Assembly: GCF_002261185.1 (NCBI RefSeq)
Contig: NZ_NEVQ01000021.1
Coordinates: forward strand, 124,001 to 188,000
Direction of reading: 5' to 3'
DNA length: 64,000 bases
Source: Bordetella genomosp. 4
Lineage (GTDB): Bacteria; Pseudomonadota; Gammaproteobacteria; Burkholderiales; Burkholderiaceae_B
The notes under the pieces were generated by a model. That model did not search any database and was not told the origin of the DNA. It was given only the letters and a program-made list of their open reading frames with translations. This document shows, piece by piece, positions 1 through 8,048 of this stretch; within the stretch, counting starts at the first letter, position 1; each line of letters begins with the position of its first letter. The translations under genes and the position numbers were made by a program.

Positions 1-858
1 GTCCCGATCACCGTCAAACACAAGCTGGGCGAGACCGTGATCGACCGGCTGCCGCAGCGCGTGGTGGCCCTGGACATGAACGAAGTCGATTTTCTGGACG
101 AGCTGGGCGTCCCCGTCGTGGGCATGCCCAAGGACTTCGTGCCGCACTTCCTGGCCCGCTACCGCGACGCGCCCGAAGTGCAGGACATGGGCGCCATCGT
201 CCAGCCGAATCTGGAGCGCGTGCACGCGGCAAAGCCGGATCTCATCCTGATCACCTCGCTGCAGGCGAACCACTACAAGGAGCTGAGCCAGATCGCGCCG
301 ACCATCCACTTCGACGTGGACTACCGCGACAGTCAGGCCGATCACATCGAGATCGTCAAGGACCATCTGCTGACGCTGGGACGCATTTTCGGCAAGGAGG
401 ACCTTGCCCGCACGAAGGCGGCCGATCTGGACGCCAAGGTTGAAGCGGCCCGCGCGCTCATCCGCGATCGTCCGGAAACGGCGCTCGTCGTGCTGCACAA
501 CAACGGCGCCTTCAGTTCATTCGGCGTGCATTCCCGCTACGGCTTCATCTTCGAGGCGCTGGGCGTGAAACCGGCCAGTCCCTTGGCCGATGGCGGCCTG
601 CATGGCCAGCCGATCTCCAGCGAATTCATCCAGCAGGCGAACCCGGGCATCGTCTACGTGGTCGACCGCACGGCCGTGATGGAACGCCGGCCGGCCCTGA
701 ACGCCGAGACGCTGGGCAACCCGCTGCTGCGTCAGACCGCCGCGTGGCAAGACGGCCGCGTGGTCTTTGCCGACGCTGAAGCCTGGTATGTCACTGCCGC
801 CAGCGTGAAGTCGCTGCATCTCATGATCGATGAAGTCATGAGGCCTTACCGGAACTGA
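1..858 (+). CDS. Siderophore ABC transporter substrate-binding protein (5' end outside window)
   Basis: The reading frame is open from base 1 (VPITVKHKLGETVIDRLPQR...), so the signal peptide and first residues lie upstream of the window. The visible 285 residues match the class III periplasmic binding fold of FatB/CeuE/FepB-type proteins. An N-terminal strand with RVVALDMNEVDFLDELGVPVVGMP is followed by KPDLILITS, a long bridging helix, and a second lobe with ALVVLHNNGAFSSFG and NPGIVYVVDR. Proteins of this family capture ferric siderophores in the periplasm and pass them to a permease/ATPase pair. The receptor gene starts 100 bp downstream on the same strand, so both probably serve the same siderophore. 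The permease and ATPase genes are presumably upstream, outside the window. The substrate cannot be named from sequence alone. Confidence 0.88.
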   Translation, partial: VPITVKHKLGETVIDRLPQRVVALDMNEVDFLDELGVPVVGMPKDFVPHFLARYRDAPEVQDMGAIVQPNLERVHAAKPDLILITSLQANHYKELSQIAPTIHFDVDYRDSQADHIEIVKDHLLTLGRIFGKEDLARTKAADLDAKVEAARALIRDRPETALVVLHNNGAFSSFGVHSRYGFIFEALGVKPASPLADGGLHGQPISSEFIQQANPGIVYVVDRTAVMERRPALNAETLGNPLLRQTAAWQDGRVVFADAEAWYVTAASVKSLHLMIDEVMRPYRN

Positions 859-958
859 TTTCTCAAGACGCCCCGCGCGTCATTGCCGATCCAAACGCAA
901 ATGATTCCCAGTCGCCCGGATTGCCGGGCGATCCCAGCTCAACTGAACGGAGCATTCC

Positions 959-3175
959 ATGAGCAAACGTCGCCATAGCGGCCGCGTCGCACGTCCTTCG
1001 TCGCTAGCCGGGCAGGCAAAGCCCGCCTTTTCCTTGAACCCTCTCGTCGCCGCCGTGTTCGGCCTTACGCTGGGCGCCGCGGTTGCGGCGCCAGCGTGGG
1101 CGCAGCAGGAGGCGGGTGTGAAGACCCTGCCCACGGTGACGGTCACGGGTCAGGCCGACGCGCAGGAAGCGCCGTCAACGCCCTACGCCGGTGGCCAGGT
1201 CACGTACGGCGGCCGTGTGGGCTTCCTGGGCGACAAGGACTTCATGGACACGCCGTTCTCCGTCATCAACTACACGGAAAAGTACATCGAGGACCTGCAG
1301 GCCAAGGACATCACCGATGTCATCGCCCGCACGGACCCGTCGGTGTTCAGCAACGGCGTGTCGGGCGCGTGGAGCGAAAACTACTCGATCCGCGGCTTCT
1401 CGTCCGCCACCACCGACATGACGTTCAACGGACTGGCCGGCATGGCGCCTTACTACCGGACATCGCCCGAGATGTTCGAGCGGATCGAGGTCTTGAAGGG
1501 CCCGTCCGCTTTGCTGAACGGCATGCCTCCCGGCGGTTCGGTCGGCGGCACGGTCAACCTGGTGTCCAAGCGCGCCGGCGCCGAGCCCCTGACGCGCCTG
1601 ACGGCCACCTACATGTCGGACGCGCAGTTCGGCGGGCACCTGGACATGGGGCGGCGCTTCGGCGAGAACCAGCAGTTCGGCATCCGGTTCAACGGCATGT
1701 ACCGCAACGGCGACGGCCCCGTCGACGACCAGAAAAAGCGTGCGCAACTGGCGTCGCTGGGCCTGGACTGGCGCGGCGAGCGGGTCCGCATCTCCGCCGA
1801 TCTGTACGACACCGATGAGCGCATCGACGGCGTGACGCGCGGCATCAACCTGGCGCCCGGCATCGGCGTGCCCAAGCCGCCCAAACCCGAAACTCTGTTG
1901 AACCCGGATTGGGCCTACGTGAAGAACCAGGATCGTGGCGCCATGATCCGCGGCGAATTCGACGTCACCGACAAGCTGATGGCGTACGCGGCCATCGGCA
2001 CCAGCCGTTCCGAATACACCTACAGCGGCGCCATGTCGGCGCAGGTGTTCAACGATGCCGGCGATTTCCGCACGTCGATGGGACAGCTCAACATGGAGGT
2101 GGACAAGACCTCCGGCGACGCGGGCCTGCGCGGCAAACTGCAGACCGGCGCGATCAAACATCAGTGGGTGCTGAACGCCACGTACTACTCCGATGATCAA
2201 CACGATTACGGCCGCCGCTCGGTGCCTGGCGCGGACTGGGTCACCAACATCTACAACCCCGTCTGGGGTCCGGCGCCCGCCGGCGTTTTTCCCCCCATCA
2301 TGCACAGCAAGACGCGCATGATCAGCTATGGCCTGGCCGACACCTTGTCCTTTGCCGAGGACCGCGTGCAACTGACGCTGGGCGCGCGCCGCCAGGAGGT
2401 CCGCACCGACAGCTTCAGCGTCGCCACCGGCGCGCGCACCAGCCGCTATGACGCCTACGCCACGACGCCCGCCGCCGCGCTGCTCGTCAAGGCGACGGAC
2501 AATATTTCCGTGTACGCGAACTACATCGAGGGCCTCTCCAAGGGTCAGTCCGCGCCCGCCACCGCGGCCAACGCAGGCGAGCTCTTTGCGCCCTTCAAGA
2601 CCAAGCAGAAGGAGATCGGCCTGAAGGTCGACCTGGGCGACTTCACCCATACGCTGGCGCTGTTTGAAATCGAGCGCCCCAGCAGCTACACCGATCCGGT
2701 CACAAACGTGTTCTCGTTCGGCGGCGAGCAGCGCAACCAGGGCGTGGAATGGGGCTTCTTCGGCGAACCGCTGCGTGGCGTGCGCCTGATCGGCGGCGTC
2801 GCCTACATCGATCCCAAGGTGACGAAAGCCGCCGTCGCGGCCAACGAGGGCAAGCAGGCCACTGGGATCCCGAGGCTACAGGGCAAACTTGGCATGGAAT
2901 GGGACGTGCCGGCGGTGCAGGGGCTGACGTTGACCGCCAACGCGACCTCGGTGTCCAAGCAGTACATCAGCGCGGACAACTCGCTGTCGGTGGGCGGGCG
3001 CACCACGTACGACATCGGCGCGCGCTATGCCACTCGGGTGGCCGACCGCCAGGTGGTGCTGCGCGCCGCCATCAACAACCTGACGAACAAGGCCTACTGG
3101 GGGATGCCTCAACTGTCGAGCCTGGCGCTGGGCGCGCCGCGCACGTTCATGTTGTCGGCGTCGATGGACTTCTAA
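959..3175 (+). CDS. TonB-dependent siderophore receptor
   Basis: A 738-aa outer-membrane receptor. A long signal region (about residues 1-49, cleavage near PAWAQ-QE) is followed by a TonB-box-like LPTVTVTG, a plug domain of about residues 80-205 (DTPFSVINYT, YSIRGFSS, RIEVLKGPSALLNG, GGTVNLVSKRA), and a 22-strand barrel ending in the usual aromatic terminus (SASMDF). It lacks the N-terminal STN domain found in the receptor at 8049, so it should be a plain importer without surface signalling. ACGGAG lies about 8 nt before the ATG. It follows the binding-protein gene by 100 bp on the same strand and is probably co-transcribed. Family members import ferric siderophores with TonB energy. The exact siderophore is unknown. 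Confidence 0.92.
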   Translation: MSKRRHSGRVARPSSLAGQAKPAFSLNPLVAAVFGLTLGAAVAAPAWAQQEAGVKTLPTVTVTGQADAQEAPSTPYAGGQVTYGGRVGFLGDKDFMDTPFSVINYTEKYIEDLQAKDITDVIARTDPSVFSNGVSGAWSENYSIRGFSSATTDMTFNGLAGMAPYYRTSPEMFERIEVLKGPSALLNGMPPGGSVGGTVNLVSKRAGAEPLTRLTATYMSDAQFGGHLDMGRRFGENQQFGIRFNGMYRNGDGPVDDQKKRAQLASLGLDWRGERVRISADLYDTDERIDGVTRGINLAPGIGVPKPPKPETLLNPDWAYVKNQDRGAMIRGEFDVTDKLMAYAAIGTSRSEYTYSGAMSAQVFNDAGDFRTSMGQLNMEVDKTSGDAGLRGKLQTGAIKHQWVLNATYYSDDQHDYGRRSVPGADWVTNIYNPVWGPAPAGVFPPIMHSKTRMISYGLADTLSFAEDRVQLTLGARRQEVRTDSFSVATGARTSRYDAYATTPAAALLVKATDNISVYANYIEGLSKGQSAPATAANAGELFAPFKTKQKEIGLKVDLGDFTHTLALFEIERPSSYTDPVTNVFSFGGEQRNQGVEWGFFGEPLRGVRLIGGVAYIDPKVTKAAVAANEGKQATGIPRLQGKLGMEWDVPAVQGLTLTANATSVSKQYISADNSLSVGGRTTYDIGARYATRVADRQVVLRAAINNLTNKAYWGMPQLSSLALGAPRTFMLSASMDF

Positions 3176-3657
3176 GCGGGCGCGGCGCCAGAAACACCTC
3201 GGCTGCCATCAAGAGCCCCATGCTCGCCAGCGCGTCTGGCGTGCATGGAACCGGAACGTGCGGAAGGCAACCCTCAGCAGCAGTTGAAAGTAGTTCTGGG
3301 GGCGCAAGCGTCGTTGAGCGGCTCCCAGATTGAGCACGGCGCTGGCATAGATTCAGGGGAAAAAGACTTTCTTGTGATGAGTCTGTAGTCAAGGAAGCTT
3401 AGGTTAAGCATTACGCCGTCAAGAGTGGTGCGCTGCCGGGATTTACGCTAACGGTACCGAACCAAGCGCCATCCCATCGTCGCCCGCCCGATTCAAATCG
3501 TGAGCGACTGCTACGCAGTGGGCCAAGGTCGTGTGATCCAATGACGGCTTCGGGGTCGGAAGATGCCTGTCATCGACGTCTGGATCCGACCCAAAGCGCT
3601 CTCTTGCATCTCTTGATGACGAAGATTCCGACGGCGGGTAGTGAAGAAAGCGCTGAA
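3176..3657. other. Gene-poor interval, no supported gene
   Basis: This 482-bp stretch lies between the receptor and the convergent DUF2332 gene. All six frames give only short, low-complexity translations that resemble no family I know. I saw no clear terminator hairpin with a T-run and no insertion-sequence ends. Base composition is less GC-rich than the flanking iron-uptake genes, which fits the start of an accessory segment. Confidence 0.5.
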
Positions 3658-4614
3658 TCACAGCCATTGCAGCGCAGCACCATGCGGATCCGTCCAGGCC
3701 AACGCATGGCCATCGGCGCATAACAGGAACATGCCGGACGGTTGCGGCGTGGCCGCGGGCACGAATTGTGGAAAAACCAACGGACTTTCGTTGCTGATCC
3801 AGACGCAACGCGAGGCCAACATGTTGCGTGCAAATTCATTGCGCAGAGCCTGGTCCATCACGTAGTTCAGGACAGCGGAGTGATACACAACCACGGTCGC
3901 TTCCGCCGGAGCCTGTTCGATTAAGGAAGCAAGATCCCGCAGCAAATCGCCCCGGACGATCTGAGGCGGCTCGCGTCTGCAGATCCGTAGCGCAGACTGA
4001 AGGCGGGCGAGTCGATTGCCATCCTCGGGCCACACCAAGTCCTCGAGCCACTTCCTGTCCTCGTCGCAGTGAACGTCGATTGGGCTCAGGTCTAGTCCAG
4101 CCCTCCACACAATTTCAGGATAGGTGTGGGGGAGCGAGCCCGCGCCGGTGACCGCACAGGGGAATACCGGATAACCCGAATCGTCTCCACACGGAACCAG
4201 GCGTTGGGACCCCCAGTCGTAGCCGTATTTGTCCATCAGCAGGACCAGCCCTGCAGAGGCCCCCACTTCGATGAGCGCTATCTTGCCCCCGATCGAAGCT
4301 AGAGCAGGTAGCAATACTGCACAGCGCGCTGGTTCGTTAGTCTGCGTGGAACGAGTCAGCATAAGAGCCCGGATGGCGGCGCCATGTTGCGCCAGGCCTG
4401 CATCGAATCCCGCGGTCGAAGTGGGCGCGCCTACGGTATGCCGGAACGCTGCAAACAGCAGATTGGGTTGCTGTTTATCTACAGGCAGACCCTGTAAAAA
4501 CGCCAGTGCGTCAAACGAATTCGCGACATGCAACGCCCATTTTTCATACAAGGGCGAGCGACCCGCCGCCTCGATTCTTGCAAATCTCAAATAGCGCTCA
4601 GCAATTCGATCCAT
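3658..4614 (-). CDS. DUF2332 family protein
   Basis: A 318-aa soluble protein whose features match the DUF2332 family. The N-terminus is MDRIAERYLRFARIEA-GRSPLYEKWA, and a central glycine-rich segment (IALIEVGASAGLVLLMDKYGY, about residues 113-133) resembles a methyltransferase-like nucleotide loop. Further motifs are IDVHCDEDRKWLEDLVWPE, RGDLLRDLASLIEQAP and VVVYHSAVLNYV. The family has no established reaction; the fold looks Rossmann-like, but catalysis is not shown. It stands alone on the minus strand with a gap on each side, in the accessory stretch between two iron-uptake loci. GC content and codon use are lower than in the neighbouring iron genes, consistent with later acquisition. Confidence 0.85.
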   Translation of the reverse strand: MDRIAERYLRFARIEAAGRSPLYEKWALHVANSFDALAFLQGLPVDKQQPNLLFAAFRHTVGAPTSTAGFDAGLAQHGAAIRALMLTRSTQTNEPARCAVLLPALASIGGKIALIEVGASAGLVLLMDKYGYDWGSQRLVPCGDDSGYPVFPCAVTGAGSLPHTYPEIVWRAGLDLSPIDVHCDEDRKWLEDLVWPEDGNRLARLQSALRICRREPPQIVRGDLLRDLASLIEQAPAEATVVVYHSAVLNYVMDQALRNEFARNMLASRCVWISNESPLVFPQFVPAATPQPSGMFLLCADGHALAWTDPHGAALQWL

Positions 4615-5091
4615 GCCATCTCCTATACGCAGATGAGTCTCGGCAGATTAGCATCGGTCGCGCGGAGCTATCATCTTGTCGACCATTTTTCCGAACCGTC
4701 CCGGGACTCACGTGGATCACGTATCCTGGGCACCGTTTCGACGAAACTTGTGGCTGCGTTAAAGCCCCGCTAGCATCGGCTCAAATGCACTCCCGCCCCG
4801 CCCCCGCATCCATGACGGAAGCCCCGCCCCTCGGTACTACCTGGGCAATGCGCTGCGCAGACTCGATGCCCTGGATGAAGCCGCTTCTCGTGTGAGGATC
4901 AAGCTCGATCACAATGATCAGACCGGCAAGGACGAGAAACTTTATAGCCTCGTCGGCGGGGCCAGCTTGGTGTTCAAGCAGGACGTTGTGGGAGATGCCC
5001 ATATCTTCCGCCAGGATCGCATGGGAGCACCGCCCGTCTGCGACCGCGCGATGTTTGATGCGCGTCGTGGCGTACTCAGTTGCTGGCTATA
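4615..5091. other. Gene-poor interval, possible degraded coding remnant
   Basis: A 477-bp gap without a convincing complete gene. Two opposed short frames overlap around 4780-5060. The minus-strand one (stop at 4781, open back to about 5085) contains a helix-turn-helix-like segment (HAILAEDMGISHNVLLEH) but has no recognised partner domain and is cut by a stop upstream. The plus-strand one is equally short. One of them may be the relic of a real gene, but I cannot tell which. Confidence 0.35.
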
Positions 5092-5952
5092 TCAGACATG
5101 GACCACCAGGTCCCGAATGTAAGCCTCCAGGGTGGTCGATCCGCGCAGCGGGGTGTCCGACAAGTCAAAGCCGCTGTCGACGCACACCTCGGTCATACGG
5201 GCATAGGATTCAGCGGCGGCTTCAGAAAATCCCTGGTTGACGAACGTCTGCTGCCATTCCGCTCGCGGTACGACGTGGACCTCGACAGGCCGGCCCAAGG
5301 TCTCCGCGAACGCTCGCGCTACGTCGCTGGGTGTATACCGCCTCGGGCCTTCTACGTAGCGGACGCCGCAGTCGTCGAGAGACGTCATTAAACGGGCGGC
5401 TGCGACTTCGCCCAGGTCTTTCGGCGCGACCATCGGAATGGCGAGATCCGCCGGGAAAAGACTGGGCAACACGCCGGTGTTGCGCACCGTTTCGAGTAAC
5501 CCGTCCCAGTTGCTCATGTAGTAAGCAGCACGGTTCACGGCCGCCGGCAACGCCTGGGCCCGTAGCCCTTCTTCCAGTTCCCACAGCACGTTCAAATCGC
5601 CAATGCGGCTGCCCGGCTGGGCGCCGCCCGTCGACTCGGCAACGACTTTTTCAAGCCTGGATCCCTCGAGCGCGGCGAGTATGTTCGCAACGGTATGTCT
5701 TTCGACGACGTCGGTGTCGGTGGTCGTGTCCGCCGGAGGATTCAGTAGAAAAGCGCGTCGGCCACGCCGGAACGCGGCGCGTAATGACGCCACGTCTTCC
5801 ACATTGGCTTGGACAATGTCGGCGCCCCGAGCACGCCAGTGCGCGGCGCGAGCCGCCGAGCGGGTAACGATGGTTACCTCCGCGCCAAGCGCGAGCAAAG
5901 CGCGCGCGGTAGCCGCCCCGACGTGGCCGGTGCCCCCCATGATGATGTACAT
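5092..5952 (-). CDS. NmrA-like NAD(P)-binding protein (atypical SDR)
   Basis: A 286-aa Rossmann-fold protein. It opens with MYIIMGGTGHVGAATARALLALG, carrying the GxxGxxG dinucleotide motif at residues 7-12, then VTIVTRS at the second strand end. A segment VEDVASLRAAFRRGRRAFLLNPP follows, which is typical of NmrA/atypical SDR enzymes. An active-site-like Tyr occurs in NRAAYYMSNW, but the classical YxxxK pair is absent. These proteins act as redox sensors or NAD(P)H:quinone-type reductases; no substrate can be assigned. The gene is monocistronic on the minus strand with gene-poor gaps on both sides. Confidence 0.87.
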   Translation of the reverse strand: MYIIMGGTGHVGAATARALLALGAEVTIVTRSAARAAHWRARGADIVQANVEDVASLRAAFRRGRRAFLLNPPADTTTDTDVVERHTVANILAALEGSRLEKVVAESTGGAQPGSRIGDLNVLWELEEGLRAQALPAAVNRAAYYMSNWDGLLETVRNTGVLPSLFPADLAIPMVAPKDLGEVAAARLMTSLDDCGVRYVEGPRRYTPSDVARAFAETLGRPVEVHVVPRAEWQQTFVNQGFSEAAAESYARMTEVCVDSGFDLSDTPLRGSTTLEAYIRDLVVHV

Positions 5953-6347
5953 GTGTATGTCCTCCGGTTGATGCGCGTTGCGAGCGTCCCGGCATCCGGG
6001 CCGCGCCTCATGGAGTCAAACTGAGTTCCCAGCTATCGCTGGCCACGTTGTGTAACGGCGGTGTCCCTCGGAGTAAGGGGGCAGCGCAGGACGCCCGATC
6101 AATATCCACGATTGTGCGCAATCTGGAACCGAGTGTCGAGCGGCTCTTACTGGCCGCAAGCTGCCTTTGGTGATTGGCTGCTCCCGGCCAGACCGGACGT
6201 CGGCCACAGAAGTGCTCCATGACGAAAGTCCGGCTCCTCGCATGCCAAGCATTTCCTCATGAGTTATCATTCGTCTCGATTCTTGCAAATACGAATTAGT
6301 TTCGTTTACAAAACCTAGACGGAGAGGCCCCACTGCCGCGGGCCGGA
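5953..6347. other. Intergenic region upstream of the sigma-factor gene
   Basis: A 395-bp divergent region between the NmrA-like gene (minus) and the FecI-type sigma gene (plus). The right half becomes AT-rich and holds the candidate Fur-type site listed separately. The left half contains no gene I can support. Confidence 0.5.
6287..6307. promoter_or_regulatory. Candidate Fur box upstream of the sigma/anti-sigma operon
   Basis: An AT-rich element, AAATACGAATTAGTTTCGTTT, lies about 40 bp before the sigma-factor start. It loosely follows the AAT-CGAAT-ATTC-CATT pattern of betaproteobacterial Fur sites, but the symmetry is imperfect. Iron repression of FecI-type genes is general for this class. 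The site itself is an inference. Confidence 0.35.
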
Positions 6348-6881
6348 ATGGAAATGAAGGTTGACGGATACGGTACGGTACCGTCCATGGATGTGATCTA
6401 TTGCGATCACCACGAATGGCTCCAAGGATGGCTACGCCGCCGGCTGGGCAACGCGGCGGACGCCGCCGACCTGGCTCATGACGCTTTCCTTCGCTTACTC
6501 AGCAAGCCGGCCTCGCAAGGATTCAAGAGCTTTCCGGAAGCCCGCGGCTACTTGCGCGCCATGGCCAATGGCCTGTGCGCGGACTTCTGGCGACGACGTG
6601 AAGTCGAACAAGCCTGGCTGGACACGCTAGCCGCGCGGCCCGAATCATTCGAGCCGTCTCCCGAGCAACGCGCATTGATCATCGAAACGCTGATGGAAAT
6701 CGGCACAATGCTGAGCCGCTTACCGCACAAGGCCGCCACGGCCTTCGTCATGGCACAGGTGGACGGCGTGCCTTACCGCGACATCGCCCAGACCCTGGAA
6801 GTGTCAGAGCGCATGGTCCAGAAATACATTGCTCAGGGCATGTTGCATTGCGCCCTGATCGATGCCGGGTTGGGCAAGTGA
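6348..6881 (+). CDS. FecI-type ECF RNA polymerase sigma factor
   Basis: A 177-aa extracytoplasmic-function sigma factor. Region 2 covers about residues 19-85 (DHHEWLQGWLRRRLGNAADAADLAHDAFLRLL, typical of iron-responsive FecI proteins). Region 4 covers about residues 115-170 (LPHKAATAFVMAQVDGVPYRDIAQTLEVSERMVQKYI). An in-frame ATG at 6387 (MDVIYCDHHEW) gives the length usual for the family and may be the true start. The anti-sigma gene begins at the end of this one, and the receptor follows. In such units, siderophore binding to the receptor signals through FecR to release this sigma factor, which then transcribes the receptor gene. Confidence 0.92.
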   Translation: MEMKVDGYGTVPSMDVIYCDHHEWLQGWLRRRLGNAADAADLAHDAFLRLLSKPASQGFKSFPEARGYLRAMANGLCADFWRRREVEQAWLDTLAARPESFEPSPEQRALIIETLMEIGTMLSRLPHKAATAFVMAQVDGVPYRDIAQTLEVSERMVQKYIAQGMLHCALIDAGLGK

Positions 6882-6885
6882 ACAG

Positions 6886-7914
6886 ATGGCGTCGCCTCAG
6901 CGGATTGCGCCCAGGGACATCGAGGTCGAGCCTCCGTCGGGCAGCGCTATGAAAACCGATTTCGACAGCCTGCAACAGGCAGCCAACTGGTTTGCGTTGT
7001 TGCGCGCGGATAGCGTGGCCGAGCAGGACCGGGCCGCGTGGCAGACCTGGCTGCACGAACGGACCGAACACGCAACCGCGTGGCATCACATCGAAGCCGT
7101 CAGCCAGCGGTTCGAGCCGCTGCGCCTGGGCGGGGTCGACGCGGCGCTGGCGGGCACCACCGTGGCGCGCAAGAGCGCGCTCAAGCGGCGCCAACTGCTG
7201 AGCAGCGGCGCCATCGTGCTAGGCACGAGCGTGCTGGGCTGGCTGGGGTGGCGTCACACGACGCTGCCCGACCTGGCGCTAGCGTTTGCCGCCGACTATT
7301 CCACGAACACCGGAGAACGGCGGGACCTGCTGCTGGCAGATGGATCAAGGATCTGGCTCAACGCTCGTAGCGCGCTGGATGTAGATTACCGCGGCGCCGC
7401 GCGCCGCTTGACGCTGCTGGCGGGAGAGATCCTGGTCGAAACGGCACCCGCTCGCGCCAACCGCCCGTTCTATGTCGAGTCCCGCTTTGGCCGCATGCAG
7501 GCGTTGGGCACGCGATTCAGCGTGCGCCTGACGGAAAGCCAAGTTCAGCTGGACGTCTACGACGGCGAAGTGGCGGTACGCAACCCTGCCGGCGCGTCGG
7601 TGAATACGGTAGCAGGCGGCCAAGTCCGCTTCAATGCCGAATCGATTCTGTCCACCGAGCAAGCCGACCCCGCCCGCGAAGCGTGGAGCCGAGGTGTCGT
7701 GCTGGCTGACAACCTGCCCTTGAAAGCGCTCATCAATGAACTGGGCCGATACCGCAAGGGCTATCTGGGCGTCGCGCCGGAAGTCGCCGACATGCTCGTC
7801 ATGGGCGTGTTCCCAGCCGACGACTCCGACCGCGCCCTAGCCATGCTGGAACGCAATCTCCCCGTGCGCGTGCAGCGGCCTCTGCCATGGTGGACATCGA
7901 TCGTCGCGCGCTGA
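6886..7914 (+). CDS. FecR-type anti-sigma factor / sigma regulator
   Basis: A 342-aa inner-membrane regulator. The cytoplasmic N-terminus carries the DUF4880 anti-sigma domain (LQQAANWFALLRADSVAEQDRAAWQTWL). A single membrane segment follows near residues 100-120 (LSSGAIVLGTSVLGWLGW), then a periplasmic FecR domain (TNTGERRDLLLADGSRIWLNARSALDV, GEILVETAP, RMQALGTRFSVRL, VYDGEVAV). I chose the ATG at 6886, five bases after the sigma stop; an in-frame ATG at 6862 would overlap the sigma gene by 20 nt. It transmits the signal from the STN domain of the receptor encoded next to the sigma factor. Confidence 0.92.
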   Translation: MASPQRIAPRDIEVEPPSGSAMKTDFDSLQQAANWFALLRADSVAEQDRAAWQTWLHERTEHATAWHHIEAVSQRFEPLRLGGVDAALAGTTVARKSALKRRQLLSSGAIVLGTSVLGWLGWRHTTLPDLALAFAADYSTNTGERRDLLLADGSRIWLNARSALDVDYRGAARRLTLLAGEILVETAPARANRPFYVESRFGRMQALGTRFSVRLTESQVQLDVYDGEVAVRNPAGASVNTVAGGQVRFNAESILSTEQADPAREAWSRGVVLADNLPLKALINELGRYRKGYLGVAPEVADMLVMGVFPADDSDRALAMLERNLPVRVQRPLPWWTSIVAR

Positions 7915-8048
7915 CTGCAAAACTTTTTTCAAAAGGCAGTTCGGGTTTTTGAATCTCATCCGATTTACGGAATGAGAGAAGATCACATCGACGTGTCGAT
8001 GGCCTCCCTCTCGCTGTTCACCATCACGCCCTGAGGGATTTCCGCCTT

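Noticed and set aside
1175-2650. A 491-codon minus-strand frame opposite the first TonB-dependent receptor
   Set aside because: It is fully inside the receptor gene and its translation is His/Val/Gly-rich without family features.
4781-5085. Possible short regulator with an HTH-like segment
   Set aside because: There is a stop immediately upstream, no complete domain and no conserved partner. It is kept only as a possible remnant.
6016-6333. A 105-codon minus-strand frame between the NmrA-like and sigma-factor genes
   Set aside because: The translation has no recognisable domain and lies in a promoter-containing divergent gap.
7915-8048. Fur box before the STN-type receptor
   Set aside because: The gap contains T-rich and A-rich runs but no symmetrical site close to the Fur consensus.
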